Assembly (NCBI GenBank): GCA_014762625.1
Contig: JABURQ010000058.1
Span: 51,066-115,065, forward strand
Origin: Planctomycetaceae bacterium
GTDB lineage: Bacteria; Planctomycetota; Planctomycetia; Planctomycetales; Planctomycetaceae
Reading direction: 5' to 3'
Length of the DNA: 64,000 bases
In this document: positions 9,752-19,189 of the stretch, piece by piece
Layout: every line of letters begins with the position of its first letter
Numbering within the stretch: the stretch's first letter is position 1
Position numbers and translations under genes: made by a program
Notes under the pieces: generated by a model
Told to the model about the DNA's origin: nothing
The model's input: the letters and a program-made list of their open reading frames with translations, nothing else
Database searches by the model: none

Positions 9752-9768
9752 GGCCGGTGGAACCGGCC
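9752..9768. repeat. REP-like palindrome candidate
   Basis: GGCCGGT-gga-ACCGGCC, perfect 7-bp inverted repeat in the intergenic region. Confidence 0.4.
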
Positions 9769-9804
9769 CTACTCTAACTGAGTCCCCCCCGTCGATGAGT
9801 TGAT

Positions 9805-12540
9805 ATGATCATGATGCGTTATTCGATCTGTTTGCTGACTGTGTTCGTGTGCCTTCCTGCGTTCGCTCAAGACGCCCCGCCTCGCTCACTCGATGACCGG
9901 CTTGAAATCACCCTCTTCGCCGAAGATCCGCTACTCAATACGCCGACTGGGATCGACGTCGATCACAAAGGGCGCGTATGGGTCATCGAAAGTAATACCC
10001 ACTTTCCACCCGAAGGATACGACGGACATCCGTCCGACCGCCTCCTGATTCTCGAAGACACCAACGGCGACGGCAAAGCGGAAGCGAAAATGTTTGTGGA
10101 CGGCTTCACCCATTCGATGTCCGTCGCCGCGCGACCGATCTGGCTCGATCCGATTTCGTTCTCAGAAGACGACAATCCGGACGAATTGAAACAACGCACG
10201 CAGGTCTTCCTCGCCACGCGGAGAGAAATCCTGCTGCTCGAAGATACCGATGGCGATGACCAATGCGACCAACAAACCCGCCTCGTCCACCTCGAAACCG
10301 AAGGCAACTATCCGCACAACGGCCTCGCAGGTTTTGCGTTTGATGGTCTCGGCAACATGTATTTCGGCTTCGGCGAAAACCTGGGAGCCGATTACAAAAT
10401 CATCGGACGCGACGGCACGACCTATTCCGGCGGAGGCGAAGGGGGCAATATTTACCAGATTCAACCAGACGGCACCAAACTGAAACACTGGGCAACCGGT
10501 TTCTGGAATCCACACGCCAATTGCGTTGATGCGTTTGGCAATTTGTTTTCAGTCGATAACGATCCCGATTCACTCCCTCCCTGCCGCTTATTGCACATCA
10601 TCGAAGGAGGAGATTACGGCTACCGCTTCCGCAATGGTCGCAAAGGCCTGCATCCTTTCACCGCATGGAATGGAGAAATCCCCGGCACATTACCAATGGT
10701 CGCGGGAACGGGGGAAGCTCCTTCGGGCATTCTCGCTTACGAGCACGACGCGTTCCCGGAAAAGTATCTTGGCAACCTGATCGTCACAAGCTGGGGCGAT
10801 CATCGCATCGACCGGTTTCAGTTGAAACAGAAAGGTACCTCATTTGAGTCAGTCGCCGAGCCGTTCATTGTGGGCGGCGAGAACTTCCGCCCGGTCGGCA
10901 TCGCACTGGCGCCCGATGGTGCGCTCTATCTGAGTGACTGGGTGCTGCGGGATTACAAACTTCACGGCAAAGGCCGCGTGTGGCGGATCCGGGCGAAGAA
11001 TTCTCAGGCGAAGGCGACAAAGCCCTCTGACATCCTTACCTGTGAATCTCCTGAAGTTCTCAACCAGTATCTTCATTCCAGCAGGCTGGTTGACAGACGT
11101 CTGGCCGCTCAAGCAATGGACGGTTCGTATGAAAGATATCGGACTTCGGACGAAGATAAAGAGCGGTCTGAGAGTCGTCGTCGAGCCGATGCAGAATGGA
11201 ATTTTGTAAAAAGTCGGGAGTGGAACCAGAACTCCAGTGGCGTTCTGCTACCGCAGCAACAATCGAAACTCTCTGTCTGGAAACGCGATGCTCAGATTCC
11301 CAATCGTCCATTCTTGGCAGCGGCCGCAAGAAATACCCTACAACTCAGCGACTTAGAGAAGCCGTTGTTGATTCAGGAGTTCCAGAATCCAAAGCCTGTG
11401 GGCGAGCCACAGTATCCCGCTTCAGTCCTGAAAGAACAGATCCGAATCCAAACACTTTTGGTGCTTCGAGACCATTTCCCAGAAGATCCTGAACTTCCTC
11501 AACTCGCAATCAACTCCAACAGCGCCAAGCTCAAGCGTCTCGCCGTCCAATGGATTGCCGAAGAAAATCTGACCAATTTGAAACCACAGGTCGAAGCGCT
11601 GTTCAACGATCCCGATTTGACGCCCGATCTCTTTCTCGCGACGCTCGCGGCGTTGGAAATGCTCGACGGCAAGCCGCCTCAGGAATTCGACAAGACACCT
11701 CCCGGCAAATACGTCCTGCCGATTCTGAAAGACGACTCGAAACCGGCCAACGTCCGGGCGATCGCCTTGCAACTGATCGATCCCGACGATGAAGAACTCC
11801 CCGCGGAGTTGGTCGCCGAGCTGATGAAGACTGAAAACGAACGTTTGAAGACGGAGGCAATCCGCACTGCGTCGATGTCTACAAAACCGGATTTGACCAA
11901 GCCGTTGGCGGAGATTGCGCTCGATGTCGGCCAACCCGACCAACTGCGTGCAGAGGCAACGGTCGGACTCGCCCGGCATCTCTCCATCGACCCCGACTTG
12001 AAAGGCATTCTGTATCTGATCGGGAAAAGCGACAAGCCGCTGATCGCCCGCGAAGCTTTGCGCTCTACGCGACAGGTCTCAAAAGAACGACCGACCGAGC
12101 CGTTCGAGCTCAAAGACAAGCCCAATGCCAATGCAGGGCGGCGACTGTTCTATCATCCCAACGGTCCCGGCTGCTTCAAATGCCATACGGTTCACGGACG
12201 GGGCGGCAAAATCGGCCCTAATCTCTCGACGATCGGCGCGGCGATGACTCGCGAGAAGTTGATCGAATCAATCCGCAAGCCGTCGCAGGAGGTCGCGCCG
12301 CAGTTCACCACCTGGACGATGATTTCGACCGAGGGAAAAGCCTACACCGGCATGATCGTGCATGAAAACCGAGGGGACACAGTGCTTGGGTTGCAGGACG
12401 GCACGACGATCGAGCTCAAAACTGCCGATGTGGAAGAGCGGATGCCTCAGAAAACCTCCGTCATGCCCGAGAAGCTGGAACAGCAGATGACCCAGCGCGA
12501 GTTTGAGGATCTCTTGAAGTATCTGAAGTCATTGAGGTGA
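9805..12540 (+). CDS. PVC-type heme-binding CxxCH protein (membrane-bound dehydrogenase/NHL-like)
   Basis: 911 aa, signal peptide, beta-propeller-like N-terminal half, C-terminal cytochrome motif CFKCHTVHGRGGKIGPNLS. Confidence 0.85.
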   Translation: MIMMRYSICLLTVFVCLPAFAQDAPPRSLDDRLEITLFAEDPLLNTPTGIDVDHKGRVWVIESNTHFPPEGYDGHPSDRLLILEDTNGDGKAEAKMFVDGFTHSMSVAARPIWLDPISFSEDDNPDELKQRTQVFLATRREILLLEDTDGDDQCDQQTRLVHLETEGNYPHNGLAGFAFDGLGNMYFGFGENLGADYKIIGRDGTTYSGGGEGGNIYQIQPDGTKLKHWATGFWNPHANCVDAFGNLFSVDNDPDSLPPCRLLHIIEGGDYGYRFRNGRKGLHPFTAWNGEIPGTLPMVAGTGEAPSGILAYEHDAFPEKYLGNLIVTSWGDHRIDRFQLKQKGTSFESVAEPFIVGGENFRPVGIALAPDGALYLSDWVLRDYKLHGKGRVWRIRAKNSQAKATKPSDILTCESPEVLNQYLHSSRLVDRRLAAQAMDGSYERYRTSDEDKERSESRRRADAEWNFVKSREWNQNSSGVLLPQQQSKLSVWKRDAQIPNRPFLAAAARNTLQLSDLEKPLLIQEFQNPKPVGEPQYPASVLKEQIRIQTLLVLRDHFPEDPELPQLAINSNSAKLKRLAVQWIAEENLTNLKPQVEALFNDPDLTPDLFLATLAALEMLDGKPPQEFDKTPPGKYVLPILKDDSKPANVRAIALQLIDPDDEELPAELVAELMKTENERLKTEAIRTASMSTKPDLTKPLAEIALDVGQPDQLRAEATVGLARHLSIDPDLKGILYLIGKSDKPLIAREALRSTRQVSKERPTEPFELKDKPNANAGRRLFYHPNGPGCFKCHTVHGRGGKIGPNLSTIGAAMTREKLIESIRKPSQEVAPQFTTWTMISTEGKAYTGMIVHENRGDTVLGLQDGTTIELKTADVEERMPQKTSVMPEKLEQQMTQREFEDLLKYLKSLR

Positions 12541-12791
12541 GCGGTGACCCAATTTGAAGCAACGTGAAGCGAGAGGGGTTGGAAACGGATTGTGGCGAGT
12601 CTTCGGGCGAACCGAGGCCGATTTCGGGTGTCGGAACGGACGGGAATCGCTCGAAAATGCCTGTTACGGTTGCTGAAACACGCGGAAAACGATAGATTCC
12701 CAGGTATCGCGTTGATAAGAAGAAGTCCCTGCGACGGCCCAATCGGGTTCGCCGTACGCACTTTTTTCTTAACTTGCGGTATCGGTTTGCC

Positions 12792-12819
12792 TTGCAGGAG
12801 GCAGGGTGGTTGATATAGT
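12792..12819 (+). promoter_or_regulatory. Candidate sigma70-type promoter for the tRNA-tuf operon
   Basis: TTGCAG-N16-TATAGT, 28 nt upstream of tRNA-Thr. Confidence 0.5.
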
Positions 12820-12846
12820 AAGCCACTTCGCGCCTTTTGTCCGGTC

Positions 12847-12919
12847 GCTAGTGTAGCTCAATTGGCAGAGCACCGGTTTTGTAAACCGGCGGTTGTGGGT
12901 TCAAGTCCCTCCACTAGCT
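12847..12919 (+). tRNA. tRNA-Thr(TGT)
   Basis: GCTAGTG/CACTAGC acceptor, anticodon loop TTTGTAA, T-arm GGTTCAAGTCC. Confidence 0.95.
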
Positions 12920-13032
12920 TACGAGAGCTTCAGGTTTGTCTGAGGCTGTAAGACACTCAGGTCGCAAGGAGTTACGGGTTTTCAGGCGACTGTTGGTGAG
13001 AGCCTTCAGGGATGTGGAAACTCGAAATACTG

Positions 13033-13115
13033 GGGAGGATTCCAGAGCGGCCAAATGGGCCAGACTGTAAATCTGGTGGCTTACGCCTTCGCAGGTTCGA
13101 ATCCTGCTCCTCCCA
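13033..13115 (+). tRNA. tRNA-Tyr(GTA)
   Basis: GGGAGGA/TCCTCCC acceptor, anticodon GTA (CTGTAAA), long variable arm, GGTTCGAATCC. Confidence 0.95.
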
Positions 13116-13203
13116 CTCACTTGAGATTTTTAGTCCTGAGTGCAACGATCGACGTTAGTCGGTCGGGAAAATAAGACAATTTGGAACTTCGTTCCTGCGA
13201 TAT

Positions 13204-13275
<72 letters not shown>

Positions 13276-13367
13276 TTTCGGTCAGACAATCAGGCGCAAT
13301 TGCCGTTACCCTAAAGTGCGGTGATTCGGGAGAGATGGCTGAAATTCGGGGGACGACCCGGTAGTCG

Positions 13368-13439
<72 letters not shown>

Positions 13440-13627
13440 CTGTCCTCAAATTGAGGATCGAGTAAGTTCGTATCCGTTAGGCGTTATCTCTCCTGATCGG
13501 CTACGAGAGACACGATCGTAGTCGGGGTTTTGCGGCTGTGTGGCCGCGAAGCATGGTTACGAAGAATTCACCACAGCGGCAGCCGTGTCGGCTTGCCCCA
13601 AATAACGGAATCGTTCGAGGAGAAGTA

Positions 13628-14824
13628 ATGGCGAAGGAAGTATTTGAACGGACAAAGCCTCACGTGAACGTGGGGACCATTGGCCACATCGACCACGGAA
13701 AAACTACTTTGACTGCGGCTTTGGTGGCGGTGCAAGCTACTAAAGGGCTGGCATCAGTGAAAAGTTATGCCGATATCGCCAAGGGCGGTACCGTGCGTGA
13801 CGAAACCAAGACAGTGACGATCGCTGCGTCTCACGTGGAGTACGAGAGCGAAACACGTCACTACGCTCACATCGACTGCCCAGGGCACGCGGACTACGTT
13901 AAAAACATGATTACCGGTGCGGCTCAGATGGATGGGGCGATCCTGGTGGTTTCCGCTGCGGACGGCCCGATGCCGCAAACTCGCGAGCACATCCTCCTGG
14001 CTCGTCAGGTGAACGTGCCGGCTCTGGTTGTGTTTCTCAACAAGTGTGACCTCGTCGATGACGAAGAGTTGCTGGAGTTGGTTGAAATGGAAGTTCGTGA
14101 GCTTCTGTCGAAGTACGACTTCCCCGGCGACGATATTCCGATCGTTCGCGGTAACGCCAAAGGGGCTCTCGATGCTCCCGGCGATGAATCTGCCAACAAA
14201 TGCATCGGCGAGCTGATGGATGCTCTTGACGAGCACATCCCCGAGCCGCAGCGTGATTCTGATAAGCCGTTCCTGATGGCCGTCGAAGACGTGTTCTCGA
14301 TCGAAGGTCGCGGAACCGTGGCGACGGGACGTATCGAATCCGGTACGATTAATGTGGGTGACAAAGTTGAGATCGTCGGCCTGGCCGATACCACAGAAAC
14401 GACCGTGACGGGCGTCGAAATGTTCCAGAAGACTCTGGATCAGGGGATCGCCGGTGACAACGTCGGGATTCTCTTGCGTGGTGTGAAGAAGGAAGACATC
14501 GGTCGCGGTCAGGTGCTGGCTGCCCCTGGAACGATCAATCCTCACACTAAGTTTGAAGGCGAAGTTTACGTCTTGAGTAAAGATGAAGGTGGACGTCATA
14601 CGCCGTTCTTCAGCGGGTATCGTCCTCAGTTCTACTTCCGGACCACCGACGTGACCGGAACGACCAATCTGTTGGGTGGTGCCGAGATGTGCATGCCCGG
14701 CGATAACGTGAAGGTCGAAGTGGAGCTGCAAAAGCCGATCGCTCTCGAAGAGGGAAGCCGCTTCGCGATTCGCGAAGGTGGTCGTACGGTCGGTTCCGGT
14801 GTTGTGACGAAGATTCTCGAGTAA
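13628..14824 (+). CDS. tuf: Translation elongation factor Tu
   Basis: [32 protein letters not shown]...; the ORF-track start 13538 is upstream of the real ATG. Confidence 0.97.
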   Translation: MAKEVFERTKPHVNVGTIGHIDHGKTTLTAALVAVQATKGLASVKSYADIAKGGTVRDETKTVTIAASHVEYESETRHYAHIDCPGHADYVKNMITGAAQMDGAILVVSAADGPMPQTREHILLARQVNVPALVVFLNKCDLVDDEELLELVEMEVRELLSKYDFPGDDIPIVRGNAKGALDAPGDESANKCIGELMDALDEHIPEPQRDSDKPFLMAVEDVFSIEGRGTVATGRIESGTINVGDKVEIVGLADTTETTVTGVEMFQKTLDQGIAGDNVGILLRGVKKEDIGRGQVLAAPGTINPHTKFEGEVYVLSKDEGGRHTPFFSGYRPQFYFRTTDVTGTTNLLGGAEMCMPGDNVKVEVELQKPIALEEGSRFAIREGGRTVGSGVVTKILE

Positions 14825-14869
14825 TCGAGAGTTTCGAGACAGCAGTGAGGTGACAATTTTATCGGATTG

Positions 14870-14911
14870 CCTGCCCCGCATGATTCTTGCGGGGCAGGTT
14901 TCCGTTTTTTT
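14870..14911 (+). terminator. Rho-independent terminator after tuf
   Basis: CCTGCCCCGCA-tgattct-TGCGGGGCAGG then TTTCCGTTTTTTT. Confidence 0.85.
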
Positions 14912-14931
14912 CGCGGTGAAGGTTCGTTCTG

Positions 14932-15084
14932 ATGAGAGAATATGTCTGGTTAGAGTGCACAGACTGTGGGCAGCGGAATTATCGGGTCCAGAAAGAGACT
15001 CGGGGGACCGATCGCCTGGAGTTGAAAAAGTACTGTCCCAAAACTCGGAAACACACCGTTCATAAAGAGTCACGTAAGAAGTAG
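14932..15084 (+). CDS. rpmG: 50S ribosomal protein L33
   Basis: MREYVWLECTDCGQRNYRVQKETRGTDRLELKKYCPKTRKHTVHKESRKK*; below the ORF-track length cutoff. Confidence 0.93.
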   Translation: MREYVWLECTDCGQRNYRVQKETRGTDRLELKKYCPKTRKHTVHKESRKK

Positions 15085-15106
15085 CTCTCGGCGTTGGTCG
15101 AGAGGA

Positions 15107-15183
<77 letters not shown>

Positions 15184-15263
15184 GCAGGAAGCAGCGGTCG
15201 CGGAAAGCTTGGGCCTTCCCGGTCGTATTCCGAATTTCGCGGTTTTAGAGAGGCTGTCACAGG

Positions 15264-15707
15264 ATGGCGACAACAAAATCGAAAGGCAATCAGACTCTGC
15301 TGAGCGAGATGTTCAGTGCGGGGCTGTATAAACGCAATCAGGGACGCCGGGTTCGTCAGTGGACGGGGGTGGCCATTTCGGCCATTTTTGTGTTGGGAGC
15401 CTGGTCTCTCTATCGGACGTTGCAAGGCGATTTCAAGCTGGAAGATGCAGTCAGCACTGGAGTTGCTTTCGGTCTGGCTGCTGCGGGGACTTGGTTTGCC
15501 TATCGCGTGGTGAATTATCCTCGATTTGCCGATTTTCTCATTTCGGTGCAGGCCGAAATGGATAAGGTAAGCTGGGTTAGCTGGAAAGAGCTGGTGCGGT
15601 CCACGATTGTTGTGATCGTCTGTATGACGTTTATTGGCGTTCTTTTGTACGCCTACGATGCTGCCTGGGCCGCGATCTTTAAGTTCCTGAACGTGTTGAA
15701 AATCTGA
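15264..15707 (+). CDS. secE: Preprotein translocase subunit SecE
   Basis: Position before nusG; C-terminal VQAEMDKVSWVSWKELVRSTIVVIVCMTFIGVLLYAYD. Confidence 0.92.
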   Translation: MATTKSKGNQTLLSEMFSAGLYKRNQGRRVRQWTGVAISAIFVLGAWSLYRTLQGDFKLEDAVSTGVAFGLAAAGTWFAYRVVNYPRFADFLISVQAEMDKVSWVSWKELVRSTIVVIVCMTFIGVLLYAYDAAWAAIFKFLNVLKI

Positions 15708-15842
15708 ACTCGAGAAAAAATTACCCTCCTGCGGGGGGAATTTGTCTCTGATCATTGAAAATTTTGGTCTCAACGGCCATGATGAGCGGCCCTTTACTTT
15801 TTGCCGCAAGTCCCGTTGGGCTTAGGGAAGACGGTCTGGATT

Positions 15843-16409
15843 ATGGTAGCTCCACAAGATTCACTGGAATCCTCTGGGAAGCAGTGGTACGTGCTGAAAG
15901 TTCAGAGTAATCGCGAACGAACCATTCGCGATTCTTTGCTCAAGCGTATCCGTATGGAAGGGCTGTCGGAATATTTCGGTGAGATTATTATCCCGACCGA
16001 AAAGGTGGCTGAAAAGACAAAAGGCGGCAAGAAGCGAGTGGTTGAGCGTAAGCTCTATCCCGGTTACATCATGATCAATATGGAGTTGAATGATGAGACC
16101 TGGTACCTGATTCGGGACACGAGCGGTGTGGGGGACTTCACCGGCACGGCAGGCAAGCCGGTTCCGATGCAGGAAGAGGAAATCAACCGGATGCTCGGCA
16201 AAGAGGCCGAGAACGAGGTTGAGCCGGAAAAAGTCAAAATCGATTTTGCGACGGGAGATGTCGTCAAGATCAAAGAAGGTGCTTTTGAGGGATTTGAAGG
16301 CACCATCGACGTAATTGATGAGTCGAACGGTAAGGTGACTGTCCTGATTGAGATTTTCGGACGGTCGACTCAAGTCGAGCTCGATTACTGGCAGGCTGAG
16401 AGAGTTTAA
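15843..16409 (+). CDS. nusG: Transcription termination/antitermination protein NusG
   Basis: [18 protein letters not shown]..., [19 protein letters not shown]. Confidence 0.95.
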   Translation: MVAPQDSLESSGKQWYVLKVQSNRERTIRDSLLKRIRMEGLSEYFGEIIIPTEKVAEKTKGGKKRVVERKLYPGYIMINMELNDETWYLIRDTSGVGDFTGTAGKPVPMQEEEINRMLGKEAENEVEPEKVKIDFATGDVVKIKEGAFEGFEGTIDVIDESNGKVTVLIEIFGRSTQVELDYWQAERV

Positions 16410-16497
16410 TTCAGTCCGGGCCGGATAACATTTGGGGGATTGGCTGGTAGAACGTACCGGCTCGGTTTACGAATCAGAGAAAAGAAAAGTTGCAGTC

Positions 16498-16923
16498 ATG
16501 GCCAAGCAGGTTGTCGCGGAAATCAAGGTTCAGGTCACGGGCGGTCAGGCAACGCCGGCGCCGCCGGTCGGTACCGCTCTCGGTCCTCACGGGGTGAATA
16601 TCGGCCAGTTTGTCTCGGCCTTCAACGATCAGACTCGCGACCAGATGGGGATGACTCTGCCGGTCGTGATCACGGTTTATAATGATCGGTCCTTCGAGTT
16701 CATTATTAAGAGTCCTCCGGCGGCGGTGCTGTTGAAGCAGGCGGCCAAGGTCGCCAAAGGGGCTGGGAACCCGCGAACCGACAAGGTTGGTACTGTGACT
16801 CAGGCCCAGCTGCTTGAGATCGCCCAGACAAAGTTCGAAGACATGAATGCCTCGACGGTGGAGCAGGCCGCCAGGACAATCGCCGGCACGGCCCGCAGCA
16901 TGGGGATCGCTGTTGAGGGGTGA
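16498..16923 (+). CDS. rplK: 50S ribosomal protein L11
   Basis: [39 protein letters not shown]. Confidence 0.96.
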   Translation: MAKQVVAEIKVQVTGGQATPAPPVGTALGPHGVNIGQFVSAFNDQTRDQMGMTLPVVITVYNDRSFEFIIKSPPAAVLLKQAAKVAKGAGNPRTDKVGTVTQAQLLEIAQTKFEDMNASTVEQAARTIAGTARSMGIAVEG

Positions 16924-16988
16924 CGGTCCCGGTGGTGTGAAACGGGATTATTACAGTCAATCGTTGTTGAGATTAAGAAGATAGACTC

Positions 16989-17693
16989 ATGGCCAAAAAA
17001 TCAAAGCGAGTCCAGTATCTGAGCAAGAAGGCTCTGGAAACCGGAACCGTTTCTCTGGAAGAAGCGGTTAAGGTGCTGAAGTCCTTTAACGAGGAGCTTC
17101 CGAAGGGTGTGAAGCCGGTGCAGTTCGATCAGTCCGTCGAAATTGCGTTGCGATTGGGTGTCGATCCGAAGCAGGCCGATCAGCTCGTAAGAGGTTCGAT
17201 CGTGCTACCTCACGGGATTGGTAAGTCGCAGCGAGTGATCGTGTTCGCTCAGGGTGATAACGTTAAAGTCGCTGAAGAGGCGGGTGCGGACGCCGTGGGT
17301 GGCAAGGAGTTGGCGGACAAAGTGTCGGGCGGTTGGCTCGATTTTGATGTGGCGATTGCGACGCCCGATATGATGGGTGTTGTTGGTCCGCTGGGTAAGG
17401 TGCTCGGTCCGCGAGGGTTGATGCCTTCGCCGCGTGCCGGGACGGTTACCCAGGATGTGGCCAGTGCAGTCGCTGATTATAAAGCAGGTAAAGTTGAGTT
17501 CCGGGTCGATGCGGGAAGTAACTTGCACACCGTGGTGGGTAAGCTCTCCTTCACACCCGAGCAACTCGTGGAAAATATTCAGGCGTTGTTGAATCTGGTT
17601 CGGTCGATGAAGCCGACATCCTCGAAAGGGATTTTCATGCGATCCGCGACGATTTCGGCGACGATGACCCCCGGTGTTTCAGTGGCTGTGTGA
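16989..17693 (+). CDS. rplA: 50S ribosomal protein L1
   Basis: [27 protein letters not shown]. Confidence 0.96.
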   Translation: MAKKSKRVQYLSKKALETGTVSLEEAVKVLKSFNEELPKGVKPVQFDQSVEIALRLGVDPKQADQLVRGSIVLPHGIGKSQRVIVFAQGDNVKVAEEAGADAVGGKELADKVSGGWLDFDVAIATPDMMGVVGPLGKVLGPRGLMPSPRAGTVTQDVASAVADYKAGKVEFRVDAGSNLHTVVGKLSFTPEQLVENIQALLNLVRSMKPTSSKGIFMRSATISATMTPGVSVAV

Positions 17694-17744
17694 GGCCTGG
17701 GTTTACGACTGCAACGCAGGCCCTGTCGGGTGTTGCGGCTTTTT
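17694..17744 (+). promoter_or_regulatory. Candidate rplJ leader with alternative hairpins (L10-leader-like)
   Basis: GGCCTG(17694-17699)/CAGGCC(17717-17722) is mutually exclusive with GCAAC(17711-17715)/GTTGC(17732-17736) followed by a T run. Confidence 0.4.
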
Positions 17745-17793
17745 GTTTGATGGAGCCATCTTTCGGCGGACTTGCGATTGTTGGGATGAAGAC

Positions 17794-18315
17794 ATGAGTA
17801 AAAAAATTAAAAAAATGATGATGGCGGAAATCGAAGAGCAATTGGGGGACTCCCGCAATCTGCTCCTGGTGGACGCTTCAAAGCTCGATGCGAACTCCAC
17901 GAACTCGTGGCGGATTGCATTGCGTGAAAACAATATCAATGTTCTCACAGTGAAGAATACTTTGGCCCGACGCGTTCTGGCGGATCGAGGGATCGAGGGG
18001 CTTGAGGAGGCCTTCAGCGGTCCGACGACCTTGGTCTGGGGCGGCGAAGATGTGGTCGAGCTCTCCAAGTCGATCGCCAAATGGGCAAAAGAGTTGGAGG
18101 AACTGGAGATCAAGGGGGCCACGGTTGAGGGGAATGTCCTCGATGAAGCCGGTGTGGCCCAATTGAGCAAGTCTCCCGGACGGGCTGAGTTGCTTTCGGA
18201 AATTGCCGGCCTCATGCTGGCTCCGGCACGCCAAATCGCAGGAGCGTTGCTTGGTCCTGGAGGGCGTGTTGCGGGGGCTATCAAGGCGGCGTCCGAGCGA
18301 GAAGAAGAGTCCTGA
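17794..18315 (+). CDS. rplJ: 50S ribosomal protein L10
   Basis: MSKKIKKMMMAEIEEQLGDSRNLLLVDASKLDANSTNSWRIALREN...; position rplA-rplJ-rplL. Confidence 0.93.
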   Translation: MSKKIKKMMMAEIEEQLGDSRNLLLVDASKLDANSTNSWRIALRENNINVLTVKNTLARRVLADRGIEGLEEAFSGPTTLVWGGEDVVELSKSIAKWAKELEELEIKGATVEGNVLDEAGVAQLSKSPGRAELLSEIAGLMLAPARQIAGALLGPGGRVAGAIKAASEREEES

Positions 18316-18330
18316 GTTTTGGAATCATTA

Positions 18331-18373
18331 AGGCTGGCCGGGCCGTAAGCCGGCAGCCTCAAGTTTTTGTTTT
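18331..18373 (+). terminator. Terminator-like hairpin plus T tract between rplJ and rplL
   Basis: AGGCTG-g-CCGG-gccgtaag-CCGG-CAGCCT then TTTTTGTTTT; a second hairpin GACCGA/TCGGTC lies at 18387-18405. Confidence 0.6.
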
Positions 18374-18432
18374 AGAATCAAAATTCGACCGATGGAAGTT
18401 CGGTCTCCTGGGTGAAGAAAGGTTGAGAGACA

Positions 18433-18846
18433 ATGGCGACTGCAGAAGTCCAAGAGTTTGATGATGCTACTAAAGAGTTGGGCGACAAAATTGTCGGCCT
18501 GTCACTGCTGGAAGCCAAAGCTGTGGCTGATTACCTCAAAGAGGTTCACGGCATTGAGCCTGCCGGTGGCGGTGTTGTGATGGCAGGTCCTGGCGGCGGT
18601 GGAGCTGGTGGCGGTGAAGAAGCTGCTGCTGAGAAAGACTCCTTCGACGTCGTGTTGACCGGCTTCGGCGATGCCAAGATCAACGTGATCAAGGTGGTTC
18701 GTACCGTCACTGGTCTGGGGCTGAAAGAAGCCAAAGAACTGGTCGAAGGCGCTCCCAAGCCTCTGAAAGAGGGTTGCGAGAAAGAAGAAGCCGAAAAGAT
18801 CAAAGCCGACATCGAAGAGGCTGGCGGTACTGCCGAGCTGAAGTAA
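18433..18846 (+). CDS. rplL: 50S ribosomal protein L7/L12
   Basis: [44 protein letters not shown]. Confidence 0.97.
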   Translation: MATAEVQEFDDATKELGDKIVGLSLLEAKAVADYLKEVHGIEPAGGGVVMAGPGGGGAGGGEEAAAEKDSFDVVLTGFGDAKINVIKVVRTVTGLGLKEAKELVEGAPKPLKEGCEKEEAEKIKADIEEAGGTAELK

Positions 18847-18906
18847 TTCGAGGCGATTCCAGGTCGATTCGGGCAAAGTAGCGACTCCGGTCGTGAGATT
18901 GCCTTT

Positions 18907-18936
18907 CAGAAAACAGTCTGAAAAGGCTGTTTTCTG
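18907..18936 (+). promoter_or_regulatory. rplL-rpoB intergenic hairpin (attenuator/processing-site candidate)
   Basis: Perfect 10-bp inverted repeat CAGAAAACAG-tctgaaaagg-CTGTTTTCTG; no long T tract. Confidence 0.5.
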
Positions 18937-19189
18937 TCGACTTTTGGAGAGTTTTCGAGTTGTTTGGTGTTCGCGTGTCTGGTTAAACGGCGGAAGTCGT
19001 GGTTCATCAGGTATTGCGGCCACCTGAGTGTTGGCGGGACGAGATTTTCCAGTTTTTGCAGAACTGATTTGAAATCCTGCGCTTAGAGCGATAATCTGGT
19101 CTAAGGATCACACCTCTGCGCGCTACCCGCTATTCGCATCAACTGCCCCCGCCGTCCGATCTGAAGAATTCCACATCGGGAAGGAACGC

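Noticed and set aside
13754-15073. 439-aa minus-strand ORF
   Set aside because: Antisense to tuf and rpmG; no recognisable domain.
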